Source of the DNA: Actinoallomurus sp.
Lineage (GTDB): Bacteria; Actinomycetota; Actinomycetes; Streptosporangiales; Streptosporangiaceae
Reading direction: 5' to 3'
NCBI GenBank assembly: GCA_025964685.1
Contig: JAOPYG010000264.1
Span: 1 to 49,258 of the forward strand
Length of the DNA stretch: 49,258 nucleotides
The position numbers and the translations under genes were made by a program. Below are positions 23,896 to 31,220 of this stretch, piece by piece. The notes under the pieces were generated by a model. It saw only the letters and a program-made list of their open reading frames with translations, did not search any database and had not been told where the DNA came from. Every line of letters starts with the position of its first letter. Positions within the stretch are counted from its first letter, which is position 1.

Positions 23896-24753
23896 GGAGA
23901 CGACGGGCTCGGGGTTCCCGGCAGGGAGCGGCGCGGGCAGGGCCTGGGCGAGCTCGGCGCGGAGCCGGTCGTCGAGGCGTACGGTCTGGTCGCGGAGTTC
24001 GTGCCAGGCTTCGGCGATGACGAGCCGGGTCAGCCCCGGCAGCAGGTCCAGCGACCGCCGGCACAACCAGCCCGTGCCCTTGGTGGCCAGCCAGTACGCC
24101 TGCGCCCAGGCGCTCGGGGCCGGATTGGACGGGCGTGGGTCCGGACGACTCCACAGCGGCACGCCGTTTTCGGCGAGGCGCGCCGCGAACAGGCCCGCGA
24201 GGAGCCGGTGCCCCCGTTCGCTCGGGTGGATGCGGTCGGCGCCCCACATCCCCGGGTCGTAGACGGCCGGGTGCGTGGCCAGGTCAAGATGGACGGTTCC
24301 GTGGACCGCCGCGAGGTGGTCGAAGACCGCATTGATCGCGTGGACCCGCCGTGCCAGCGGACGGCGGACGATCTCGGGGAGTCTCAACATCCGGCCGGGA
24401 TCCGGCAGGTTCGCGGTGAGGACGACCGCCCCGGCGCGTCGCAGCGCCACGACCGTCTCCTCCAGCCGGGCGGCGACCGGCGCGAGCTCGAAGTCGCCGC
24501 GCAGCGTGTCGTTGACGCCGACCAGCACCGAGGCGTGAGACGGACGCTGTGCGAGCGCACGGGGCAGCTGGTCTGTGGCGACGTCCTCGATCAGGGCTCC
24601 GCAGCGGGCGAAGTTGCCCAGCTCCCGGCTGCCGGCCGGTGCCATCGCGTCGGCCAGCAGCGCCGCCCACCCGCGCCAGCCGCCCTCCGGAAGCGGATCA
24701 CCGAGTCCGACCGTCACCGAGTCGCCGAGTGCGGCGAAGCGGACGGACGTCAT
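23878..24753 (-). CDS. Cytoplasmic SGNH/GDSL-family hydrolase
   Basis: A 291-residue esterase-like protein without a signal peptide. Block I is AALGDSVTVGLGDPLP (Ser nucleophile), block III is VLVGVNDTLRGDF (Gly-Val-Asn-Asp) and block V is DRIHPSERGHRLLAG (Asp-x-x-His). About 90 residues follow the catalytic domain, rich in Leu and Arg (SLDLLPGLTRLVIAEAWHELRD), a common extension in actinomycete members. The ATG overlaps the stop of the glycosyltransferase gene upstream (ATGA), so the two are coupled. It may deacylate a glycan or glycolipid made by that partner; this is inference. Confidence 0.85.
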   Translation of the reverse strand: MTSVRFAALGDSVTVGLGDPLPEGGWRGWAALLADAMAPAGSRELGNFARCGALIEDVATDQLPRALAQRPSHASVLVGVNDTLRGDFELAPVAARLEETVVALRRAGAVVLTANLPDPGRMLRLPEIVRRPLARRVHAINAVFDHLAAVHGTVHLDLATHPAVYDPGMWGADRIHPSERGHRLLAGLFAARLAENGVPLWSRPDPRPSNPAPSAWAQAYWLATKGTGWLCRRSLDLLPGLTRLVIAEAWHELRDQTVRLDDRLRAELAQALPAPLPAGNPEPVVSSVVVP

Positions 24754-25862
24754 CGCGGTGACCCGGCGGTCGCGTGTGCGTGCAGGAACCCGTCGACCGC
24801 CGTCTGCCAGTCGAAACGCGTCGCCTGATCGCGAGCGACCTGCCGGCGCCGTGACGTGTCGCGGGCGAGGAGCCGTTCGACCGCGTCGGCGTACGCGGCC
24901 GGGGCGTCGTCGACCGCGAGCCCGGCACCGCCGATCACTTCGGGCAGCGCGCTCTCCCCGCTCACCACCACCGGGGTGCCGCTGGCCAGCGCCTCCAGCG
25001 CGGCGAGCCCGAACGTCTCGACCGGTCCCGGCGCGATCGCGACATCGGCGGTGGCCAGCAGCCGGGCGAGCAGGACGCGGTCGGACAGGTGCCCGAGGAA
25101 CCGTACGGGCAGGCCGTCGGCCTTCGCCTCCAGCGACCGGCGCCGGGGCCCGTCACCGATCACGACGAGCGTGGCCGGCACTCCCCTGCGGCGCAGTTCG
25201 GCGAGCGCGGCGATCGGCCGGTCCGGCCGCTTCTCCGGGGACAGCCGGCTGCAGTGCACCAGGAGCGGTCCGCCGTCACCGGCCAGCGCCGACCGCAGGC
25301 TCGCGTCGTAACGGTCGGGAGAGAACGTGGTCAGATCCACTCCGAGCGGCACGCGGACCAGGTTGGGCACGGCCAGCCGCCGGAATTCCGCCGCGGCCCA
25401 CTGCGTCGTGCACATCACGACGTCGTACGCGTCGGCGCTGGCGCGATTCATCCGGTCGGCGAGCCGCTGCGAGGGCAGCCCCGGCGGACCCAGCAGCTGC
25501 AGCAGCCCGGCGAGTCCCTCATGGGAGACCATCATCGACCGGACGCCGTGCGCCGCCGCCCAGACCCCGGTCCACCGCAGGGTCGTACGGTCCGACACCT
25601 CCAGGCGGTCCGGCTCCAGGTCCTCCAGCAGCCGCCGCAGGGAACGCCGCGCGGTGATCACCCGATAGCCGCCGGTCCCCGGCACGAGCGGCCCGGGAAC
25701 GGTGATGACCCGCCCCTGCTCGGTCTGCTCGTCGCGTGCCCTGAGCCCGGGCATGATGAGCACCGGATCGTGCCCGGCTCGTGCGTAGCCCGCGCCGAGC
25801 TCCCGCAGGGCCGTACGCAGGCCACCCGAATGCGGCGCGATGGCGTTGGCCAGCCGCACCAC
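24750..25862 (-). CDS. Glycosyltransferase family 4 (GT-B fold)
   Basis: A 370-residue GT-B enzyme that adds a sugar from a nucleotide-sugar donor. The N-terminus VVRLANAIAPHSGGLRTALRELG is the acceptor-side Rossmann domain typical of GT4 enzymes. The C-terminal donor domain shows VHCSRLSPEKRPDRPIAAL, VIGDGPRR, and the E-x7-E motif in PVETFGLAALEALASGTPVVV. I chose the GTG at 25862 because GGGAGG lies seven bases upstream and the protein then begins at the first core strand; codons further upstream are possible. It is coupled to the SGNH hydrolase gene by an ATGA overlap. Acceptor unknown: a glycolipid or polysaccharide is likely. Confidence 0.85.
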   Translation of the reverse strand: MVRLANAIAPHSGGLRTALRELGAGYARAGHDPVLIMPGLRARDEQTEQGRVITVPGPLVPGTGGYRVITARRSLRRLLEDLEPDRLEVSDRTTLRWTGVWAAAHGVRSMMVSHEGLAGLLQLLGPPGLPSQRLADRMNRASADAYDVVMCTTQWAAAEFRRLAVPNLVRVPLGVDLTTFSPDRYDASLRSALAGDGGPLLVHCSRLSPEKRPDRPIAALAELRRRGVPATLVVIGDGPRRRSLEAKADGLPVRFLGHLSDRVLLARLLATADVAIAPGPVETFGLAALEALASGTPVVVSGESALPEVIGGAGLAVDDAPAAYADAVERLLARDTSRRRQVARDQATRFDWQTAVDGFLHAHATAGSPR

Positions 25863-26057
25863 TCTGACGCCTCCCACGCCGACACGATCACCCGGCCGCC
25901 CGACCGGTACCGCAACCCTGCGTGACCGGCACACGAACCTTGATCGACGGTGCGAGGGTCAGGCCGCCCGGGCAGGGTGTGCGCGACCAGTGAGCACGCG
26001 GTCGGCCAAGGCGATGAACACGGAGCGGCTCGTCTGCGCGGCACGCGCCAGCGGACT

Positions 26058-27275
26058 TCACCGACGGCTGAACGCCGCTCCGTGGTCGCGGAGAGGCCTC
26101 CAAGCCGCCACGGTCACCAGGGTCATCGCGGCACCGGCGAGCCAGAACGGCGTCGTGATGCCGAACGCCCGGGCGAGGACACCGCCCAAGAGCAGCCCCA
26201 GGCTGGCGCCGCCCGCGTCGAACAACGCGTAGGCACCATTCACCCGGCCGAGGAGCCGGTCGGGCACGGCTCGCTGGCGCAGCGTCGTCACGATCACTCC
26301 CCACACCATCGTGTGGACGCCGAAGACGGTCAGGATCGTCGCCGCCACCCAGGGCTGCCGGGTGATTGCGAGCGTCAGGCGCGTGAGGACCTCGACGACG
26401 AGACCGGCACGCAGCATCCGGCCGGCACCGAACGACGTCTGGAGACGACCGGCGACGGCCGTACCGAGAACACCCCCGACCGCGAAGGTGGTGAGCAGGA
26501 AGCCGTAGCCGACGTCGGTGAGCCCGAGCCGCTCACGCGCGTAGAGGATGAAGGCCGCGAAGGCGCCGCAGAAGGCGACGTTCCCCACGCCCATCGAGAG
26601 GGCGAGGGTACGCAGCAGCCGATGGGACCACAGCCCGCGGACGCCTTCGGCGATGTCAGCGCGAAGGTCTCCGCGGGGACGGACCGGTTCCTTTGGCGCC
26701 GGCCGCATGGCGGCCACCAGCACGGCCGCCACCACGAAGGTGAGGGCGTCCACACCGAACGGCAGCGCCGCCGCGACGGCGAACAGCGACGCTCCCAGCG
26801 GCTTGGCGACGAACTGGTTCCCGATGGTGAAGGTCGCCATCAGCCGGGCGTTCGCCGCACCGAGTCTCTCGGGCGGCACGATCGCGGGAAGCCGCGCCAC
26901 CGAGGCGGTGTCGGCGACGGTCTCGCAGAGGCCGAGCACGAAGAACACGACGTAGATGAGCGGGATGGTCGCCGTCCCGGCCGCGACGGCGAGACACAGC
27001 CCGCCGAGCGCGGTGCCACGGACCACGTTGACCGAGACGATCAGCCGCTGCCGGTCGGCACGGTCTACCCAAACGCCGCTGACCAGCGAGAACAGCAACC
27101 AGGGCAGTGACTGGACGAAGGCCGCGCCGGCGATGAGAGCCGGGTCGCGGGTGAGGGAGGCGACGAGCAGCGGACCGGCGACCATGGTGACGCCGTCGCC
27201 GACGTTCGAGACGGCCGCGGCCGTCCAGAGCTTGCCGAAGTCCGCGCCGAGGCGCGGGGATGTGCGGGCACGCAA
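26058..27275 (-). CDS. Major facilitator superfamily exporter (MFS_3/EntS-like), likely drug efflux
   Basis: A 405-residue transporter with about twelve hydrophobic segments. FGKLWTAAAVSNVGDGVTMVAGPLLVASLTRDP is the start typical of MFS_3 efflux proteins, and SGVWVDRADRQRLIVSVNVVRG is the loop 2-3 motif with its Asp-Arg pairs. The start is TTG at 27275, with GAGGAG six bases before it. The ribosome site is part of a nine-base stem (27279-27287 with 27326-27334), and an 18-codon leader ORF and a WhiB7-like promoter lie upstream. That arrangement is expected of a gene induced by ribosome-stalling antibiotics. The drug is unknown. Confidence 0.87.
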   Translation of the reverse strand: MRARTSPRLGADFGKLWTAAAVSNVGDGVTMVAGPLLVASLTRDPALIAGAAFVQSLPWLLFSLVSGVWVDRADRQRLIVSVNVVRGTALGGLCLAVAAGTATIPLIYVVFFVLGLCETVADTASVARLPAIVPPERLGAANARLMATFTIGNQFVAKPLGASLFAVAAALPFGVDALTFVVAAVLVAAMRPAPKEPVRPRGDLRADIAEGVRGLWSHRLLRTLALSMGVGNVAFCGAFAAFILYARERLGLTDVGYGFLLTTFAVGGVLGTAVAGRLQTSFGAGRMLRAGLVVEVLTRLTLAITRQPWVAATILTVFGVHTMVWGVIVTTLRQRAVPDRLLGRVNGAYALFDAGGASLGLLLGGVLARAFGITTPFWLAGAAMTLVTVAAWRPLRDHGAAFSRR

Positions 27276-27278
27276 AAG

Positions 27279-27363
27279 GGCTCCTCGGAGGTGAAGACGG
27301 TCATGGGTGGAGGACCGCCTCGACGCGAGGAGCCGGAAGGCCGTTTAGATCTCGGCCGGCTCC
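27279..27363 (-). promoter_or_regulatory. Ribosome-site-sequestering attenuator in the MFS leader
   Basis: Read on the minus strand, three segments compete. A (27356-27363, GGAGCCGG) lies in codons 13-16 of the leader ORF. B (27326-27336, CCGGCTCCTCG) follows the leader stop. C (27279-27287, CGAGGAGCC) contains the MFS ribosome site. A-B pairs over eight bases and B-C over nine, and they are mutually exclusive because they share B. A ribosome stalled early in the leader leaves A free to hold B, exposing C. A ribosome finishing the leader covers A so B closes C. Structure is seen; the switching model is inference. Confidence 0.65.
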
Positions 27364-27401
27364 CGCGTCGTGGCGTGAACCGTGACCATGCCGAGGCGCA
27401 T
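27345..27401 (-). CDS. Leader peptide ORF upstream of the MFS exporter
   Basis: An 18-codon ORF (MRLGMVTVHATTREPAEI) with AAGGGG five bases before its ATG, ending 70 bases before the TTG of the exporter. The upstream promoter predicts translation soon after transcription begins. Short ORFs of this kind precede inducible antibiotic-resistance genes, and the N-terminal Met-Arg-Leu resembles the start of some macrolide-stalling peptides, though the full Arg-x-Arg pattern is not present. Its codons 13-16 can pair with the segment that otherwise blocks the exporter ribosome site. I regard it as a real regulatory ORF; direct evidence of translation is missing. Confidence 0.65.
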   Translation of the reverse strand: MRLGMVTVHATTREPAEI

Positions 27402-27436
27402 GTGAACCCCTTGTCTCGCGACCGACATCACCAACG

Positions 27437-27475
27437 ACGCTAACCGCGCGCCGGCCGACGCGACAACGCTTTTTT
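27437..27475 (-). promoter_or_regulatory. WhiB7-type promoter of the MFS leader
   Basis: On the minus strand an A-run (AAAAAA, 27470-27475) is followed by GCG, then TTGTCG (27461-27466), 18 bases, then TAGCGT (27437-27442). An AT-rich block three bases upstream of a -35 box and a TANNNT -10 box is the known layout of WhiB7-dependent promoters. It stands out in this GC-rich DNA and overlaps the 3' end of the DUF6461 gene. Confidence 0.6.
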
Positions 27476-28164
27476 CATCGAGCGTCTGAGCCGTCGTCCC
27501 TGTTGGTTTGACGGTCACTCTGTGCTTTCGCGGGCGGAACCCAGCCCTCGGGAGTTGGTCGTCTCCGCAAAGGATCCCGATAAGGCTGAGGGGTTTTCGT
27601 ATGAGGGAGAACGACCGTCGGCAAAGGTCCGTTGGCGACATCGGGTGACACGGTCAGCCCGAACTCGTGCTCCAGCGCCACCAGCACCATCTCCCACGCC
27701 GCCCAATCACCGGAGTCCTCGTTCTCCTCCCGGAAGAACCCGACATCGGTCAAGGCCCGGTTGAGGCGGGAGGGGTCCGTACCCCCCGCCGGCGTAAAGG
27801 TCCAGTCGACGTACGTGGCCAGGAGTTCTCCGTCACCCGCATGCGCGGCCATGGCCGTGCCGTCCAGATACTTGAGGGCCGAGACCGCCTCGGTGCCCTG
27901 TGACAGCCGGGTGAGTATCTGCGGCTGAAACGTATCGCCATTACCGGAAGGCTCCACCAGGAAGATCCAGTCCCCCTCGCGGTGGACACGCACCGTCTGC
28001 ACGTCGTAGCCGAAGCGCTCCAACGCTTCGCCAGCGGTGTAACGCGGGTACGGCGCTTGATCGGCGACGCCCAATCGGACCAGCACCTCGGCCTCCGAGA
28101 GGCCGCGCACGCAGGTGACGCAGTAATGGTCGTGTGGCACGCAGTCGAACAACACGGATCGCAT
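27475..28164 (-). CDS. DUF6461-family protein
   Basis: A 229-residue soluble protein. The segments YCVTCVRGLSEAEVLVRLGV, WIFLVEPSGNGDTF, LSQGTEAVSALKYLDG and GELLATYVDWTFTPAGGTDPSRL fit the DUF6461 pattern of an N-terminal helical motif followed by repeated aromatic strands. The C-terminal third is Pro- and Arg-rich and looks disordered. The ATG at 28164 starts at the conserved region; no clear ribosome site is present, so an upstream start is possible. Its 3' end carries the MFS promoter. Function is unknown for this family. Confidence 0.7.
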   Translation of the reverse strand: MRSVLFDCVPHDHYCVTCVRGLSEAEVLVRLGVADQAPYPRYTAGEALERFGYDVQTVRVHREGDWIFLVEPSGNGDTFQPQILTRLSQGTEAVSALKYLDGTAMAAHAGDGELLATYVDWTFTPAGGTDPSRLNRALTDVGFFREENEDSGDWAAWEMVLVALEHEFGLTVSPDVANGPLPTVVLPHTKTPQPYRDPLRRRPTPEGWVPPAKAQSDRQTNRDDGSDAR

Positions 28165-28274
28165 CACACGTACTTTGCCAGTGGGGGCCGATGTTATTTG
28201 ACCGCTGGTCGCAACGGGGCCTGCCGCAGCGGCGGCCAAGCGCAGTGGGTCCGGCCCCTGGCGGGCTTGTAGAC

Positions 28275-28315
28275 GCGGGGTGTTGAGGACCGCGGAAGGG
28301 TTCTCAACACCCCGC
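28275..28315 (-). terminator. Hairpin terminator of the SRPBCC gene
   Basis: GCGGGGTGTTGAG (28275-28287) and its perfect complement at 28303-28315 form a 13-base stem with a 15-base loop. It sits 15 bases after the stop of the SRPBCC gene on the minus strand. Confidence 0.8.
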
Positions 28316-28329
28316 TTCGGTGTGGGTGA

Positions 28330-28740
28330 TCAGGCGAGGAAGGCGGTCAGGCCGTCGAGGAGGAAGTTGCTGCCCTGCTCCGCCTGGTCGCGGTCTTCGG
28401 CGGTGTCGAAGGTCTGGGAGAGGGTGAGCTTGGTGCTCTCGCCGTCGGTGGCCAGGTCGAGGCGCATGAGGACGGGTTCGTCGCGGCCGGGTGCGTTCAT
28501 TCCCATGACGAGCCGCTGGTTCTCCACGACTTCGGTGTAGCTGCCGGTCAGGGGGATCCGGGTGCCGTCGGGAATGATCATGACCGAGCTCCAGGCGCCG
28601 CCGGGACGGACGTCCAAGGCGACCTCCTCGGCGCTGGCCCACTGGCTGTAGTCGCCGGCGACCGTCCAGGCCTGCCAGACCTTTTCGACCGGGGCCTCCA
28701 GGGTGCGGGTGATCGCGTAGTCGAAGCCGGTGTCGCTCAT
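28330..28740 (-). CDS. SRPBCC (AHSA1-like) family protein
   Basis: A 136-residue START/Bet v1-fold protein. FDYAITRTLEAPVEKVWQAWT is the usual first strand and helix, followed by LDVRPGGAWSSVMIIPDG and TFDTAEDRDQAEQGSNFLLDGLTAFL as the C-terminal helix. It probably binds a hydrophobic ligand in a central pocket. AAGGAG precedes the ATG at 28740. A MarR regulator is encoded divergently, 105 bases away, and the intervening region has repeats, so it is the likely target of that regulator. A cognate ligand cannot be predicted. Confidence 0.85.
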   Translation of the reverse strand: MSDTGFDYAITRTLEAPVEKVWQAWTVAGDYSQWASAEEVALDVRPGGAWSSVMIIPDGTRIPLTGSYTEVVENQRLVMGMNAPGRDEPVLMRLDLATDGESTKLTLSQTFDTAEDRDQAEQGSNFLLDGLTAFLA

Positions 28741-28794
28741 GACGATTCTCCTTGAGAAGCCCCGTTGGGGGAGTGGGTTACCTGAAATCAAGGT

Positions 28795-28822
28795 ATAGTC
28801 ACGGTTATTGATAGTCAAGGTT
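28795..28822. promoter_or_regulatory. Direct repeats in the marR/SRPBCC intergenic region
   Basis: ATAGTCACGGTT (28795-28806) and ATAGTCAAGGTT (28811-28822) differ at one of 12 bases and are 16 bases apart. The region is unusually A/T-rich and includes TTGACT on the minus strand (28813-28818), so the repeats overlap a probable promoter. A MarR site is plausible. Confidence 0.45.
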
Positions 28823-28845
28823 CGTGATTAAATTCGGGAGTCGAG

Positions 28846-29301
28846 ATGACCGCGTCCGATGCTGAGGAGCCGGACTTGGGGATGCTGATCGGGAGCCTGG
28901 GCCGCTCGCTGCAGAAGGAGCTGTTCGCCAGGCTCGCCGAGCAGGGCCACCGGCAGGTGCGGCCGCGGCACGGCATCGTGCTGGCCTTCCTGCCGCCAGG
29001 CGGGGCGCGGGCGACCGAGCTCGCGCAACGGTCCGGCCAGCACAAGCAGATCATCGGGGCGATCGTGGACGAGCTGGTCGCGCTCGGCTACGTCCGCCGC
29101 GAACCCGACCCCAGCGACCGGCGGGCGAAACTCATCGCCCCCACCCAGGCCGGGCTGGATGAGATCAGCAAGGCCCGCGCCATCCTCGCCGGCATCGAGC
29201 ATCGCCACCGCGACGAACTCGGAGACGACATCTACCAGGCGTTCAAGACCACACTCGGGCAGATCACGCGTACTCAGCGGTCCTGGCGGCAACAGCAGTG
29301 A
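28846..29301 (+). CDS. MarR-family transcriptional regulator
   Basis: A 151-residue winged-helix regulator. LGMLIGSLGRSLQKELFARLAEQGHRQVRP forms the dimer helix. ATELAQRSGQHKQIIGAIVDELVALGYV is the recognition helix region. REPDPSDRRAKLIAPTQAGLDEI is the wing with the Asp-Arg-Arg signature. It is divergent from the SRPBCC gene and probably represses both through the repeats between them. Ligand unknown. Confidence 0.9.
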   Translation: MTASDAEEPDLGMLIGSLGRSLQKELFARLAEQGHRQVRPRHGIVLAFLPPGGARATELAQRSGQHKQIIGAIVDELVALGYVRREPDPSDRRAKLIAPTQAGLDEISKARAILAGIEHRHRDELGDDIYQAFKTTLGQITRTQRSWRQQQ

Positions 29302-29404
29302 GCCCGAGCGCCACCGAACGCGCTCTGAGCACCCTTGACACCCCGACCATCCCGCTGAGCCTCGCGCAGCCGTCGGACTCGCTCCGGCCGGGAGCTTTCA
29401 CCCC

Positions 29405-29923
29405 GTGGTCGGCGCTATCTCGCCGCTCGGCGGCCGCTACCGCCAATGCCCGCGCGGTTACTACCGACGCCCCATTACCGAGGGCTACGCGCGCGCAATC
29501 CTGCGCGACGACCAGCGGGTCAGCGCTCGCCTCGACCGGCAGAAGACCCTGGCCAGGGAGGATCCGCCCGTCCTCGTCGCCCTGATCGACGAAAGCGTCC
29601 TACGGCGCAACGTCGGAGGCCCGGATGTCATGCGCGATCAGCTCGACCATCTGGAGAACGCGGCGCAACAGGAGAACGTCGTACTGCATGTCCTGAGAAT
29701 GACGGCACCCATAGGTGCCCAGTACACCGGCCCATTCATTCTGGCCAGCTACAACGGAGAGACCGAGATCGGTTATATGGACGACGCGATCAGCGGCGGC
29801 GTGGTGGAGAACGCCGACGAGATCGCTCGACTCCGGCGCATGTTCGAGATCTTCCGGGGATACGCTCTGAACCAAGAGGAATCAGTCCGCCTCGTACGGG
29901 AAGTGGCACGATCATGGACCTGA
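29405..29923 (+). pseudogene. Truncated DUF5753 (Scr1-family) regulator lacking its HTH
   Basis: The frame (172 codons from a GTG) encodes the DUF5753 domain of Scr1/XRE-type regulators: GYARAILRDDQRVSARLDRQKTLARED, PVLVALIDESVLRRNVGG and GGVVENADEIARLRRMFEIFRGYAL. Full members carry an N-terminal XRE helix-turn-helix of about 100 residues, which is missing here. The preceding 100 bases do not encode it in any frame. The remaining N-terminus (first 20 codons) is not domain-like. It is read as a 5'-deleted gene. The downstream DUF397 partner is retained but also short. Confidence 0.7.
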
Positions 29924-30018
29924 AATGGCGCAAGTCGTCGCGGAGCGACGCCAACGGCGGAGCATGCGTGGAGGTCGCCGTCCTCGACCACGGCGAAGGC
30001 ACACCCGGCCGGCGCTGA
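29914..30018 (+). pseudogene. Truncated DUF397 protein, partner of the DUF5753 remnant
   Basis: The ATG at 29914 overlaps the end of the DUF5753 frame by ten bases, the usual layout of this pair. The peptide begins MDLKWRKSSRSDANGGACVE, the DUF397 signature (W-R-K-S-S-x-S-x-x-N-G-G-x-C-V-E-V). It stops after 34 residues; typical members have about 60 and end with a Trp-containing motif. With the truncated regulator, the pair appears to be decayed. Confidence 0.7.
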
Positions 30019-30067
30019 CCAGGCGGACGACCGCGGCATCCGCTTGCCGATGGCGGACGCGGACGTT

Positions 30068-30994
30068 CTATGCCGAGGCGGCGACGCCGTTCGGTGCGGT
30101 GGTGGCGGGGGCGGTGGAGGTGGACTCCGCCACGAGGTCCAGCAGCGCCTGTGTGGCCGGGTTGGACGGGCCGCCGGCCGGTACCGCGACCGAGACCACC
30201 CACGCCGGGGCCGTGTCGCGTAGCGCCACCGCGCGGACCTTCTTGTTCTTCTTGTACGCCAGCGGCCGCGGCACCAGGGCCACGCCGAGGTCCTCGGCGA
30301 CGAAGTCGAGCAGGCTGTGCACGTCGTTGACCTCCAGCGCGACCTGGCGTTCGAGGCCGGCGGCGCCGAACGCGCGGTCGGTGATCTGGCGGGCGCCCCA
30401 GTCGGTGTGGAAGTCCACGAAGGTCTCATCCTGCAGCTGCGTCCAGTCGACCGCCTCCTGCCGAGCGAGCGGGTGGTCCGGGTGGCAGACCACCATCATC
30501 GGCTCGCTCGTCAGCGGGGTCAGGCTGACGCCGGTGGGCGGGCGTCCGGACAGCGCGACGAACGCCAGGTCCAGCCCTCCCGTACGGACGTCCTCCACGA
30601 GGCCGGAAGAGCCGGCCTGACGGAGCCGGATCTCCACGCCGGGGTGGACCGCGCGGAAGCGCGCCAGGATCGTCGGCAGGTCGATCGCGGCGAGGCACTG
30701 TTCGGTACCGATGGAGACGCTGCCGCGCAGCAGGCCCTGCACCGCGGCGACGGCGCTGCGGGCGGCGGCGACGCTGGCGAGCGTACGCCGGGCCTCGGCG
30801 AGCAGGGCGCGTCCGGCCTCGGTGAGGGCGACCCGGCGCGTGCTGCGGACGAAGAGGGGGGCGCCGAGCTCACGCTCAAGCGCGCGGATGGAGGCGGACA
30901 GGCCCGACTGGGCGATGTGCATCCGCTCCGCCGCCCGGGTGAAGTGCTCTTCCTCGGCGACGGCGATGAAGTATTCGAGATGACGCAGTTCCAC
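30068..30994 (-). CDS. LysR-family transcriptional regulator
   Basis: A 308-residue regulator. The winged helix is MELRHLEYFIAVAEEEHFTR and MHIAQSGLSASIRALERELGAPLFVRS. The effector domain has GSVSIGTEQCLAAIDLPTIL and DLAFVALSGRPPTGVSLTPL, ending with a Thr/Ala-rich tail. It is divergent from two aldo-keto reductase genes, 226 bases away. LysR proteins usually regulate the adjacent divergent genes, so the reductases are probable targets. An inverted repeat at 31100-31120 lies in that gap. Confidence 0.9.
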   Translation of the reverse strand: MELRHLEYFIAVAEEEHFTRAAERMHIAQSGLSASIRALERELGAPLFVRSTRRVALTEAGRALLAEARRTLASVAAARSAVAAVQGLLRGSVSIGTEQCLAAIDLPTILARFRAVHPGVEIRLRQAGSSGLVEDVRTGGLDLAFVALSGRPPTGVSLTPLTSEPMMVVCHPDHPLARQEAVDWTQLQDETFVDFHTDWGARQITDRAFGAAGLERQVALEVNDVHSLLDFVAEDLGVALVPRPLAYKKNKKVRAVALRDTAPAWVVSVAVPAGGPSNPATQALLDLVAESTSTAPATTAPNGVAASA

Positions 30995-31099
30995 GACTCA
31001 TCACTCTAGCTTCTTGGTTCCATCGGTTTTTTCTCTTGGACATGGGGAAGCGGTGCGTACAGGCTGGAGAACGGCTGCCGATCACGGGCCGGCGGACGC

Positions 31100-31120
31100 G
31101 CGGGACCTTCGATGTCCCGC
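31100..31120. promoter_or_regulatory. Inverted repeat between lysR and the aldo-keto reductase genes
   Basis: GCGGGAC (31100-31106) and GTCCCGC (31114-31120) form a perfect seven-base dyad with a seven-base centre, about 100 bases before the first reductase start. It may be a LysR site or a mRNA hairpin; no choice is possible from sequence. Confidence 0.35.
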
Positions 31121-31220
31121 CGATGCAGTCTCCGGGCCCACGCCCCGGGTCCGTACGCCCGCCGGCGGCCGTTCAGGGCGATCATCGCCCTTACCGCACG
31201 TCATGTCGGAGGTCTTGTAT

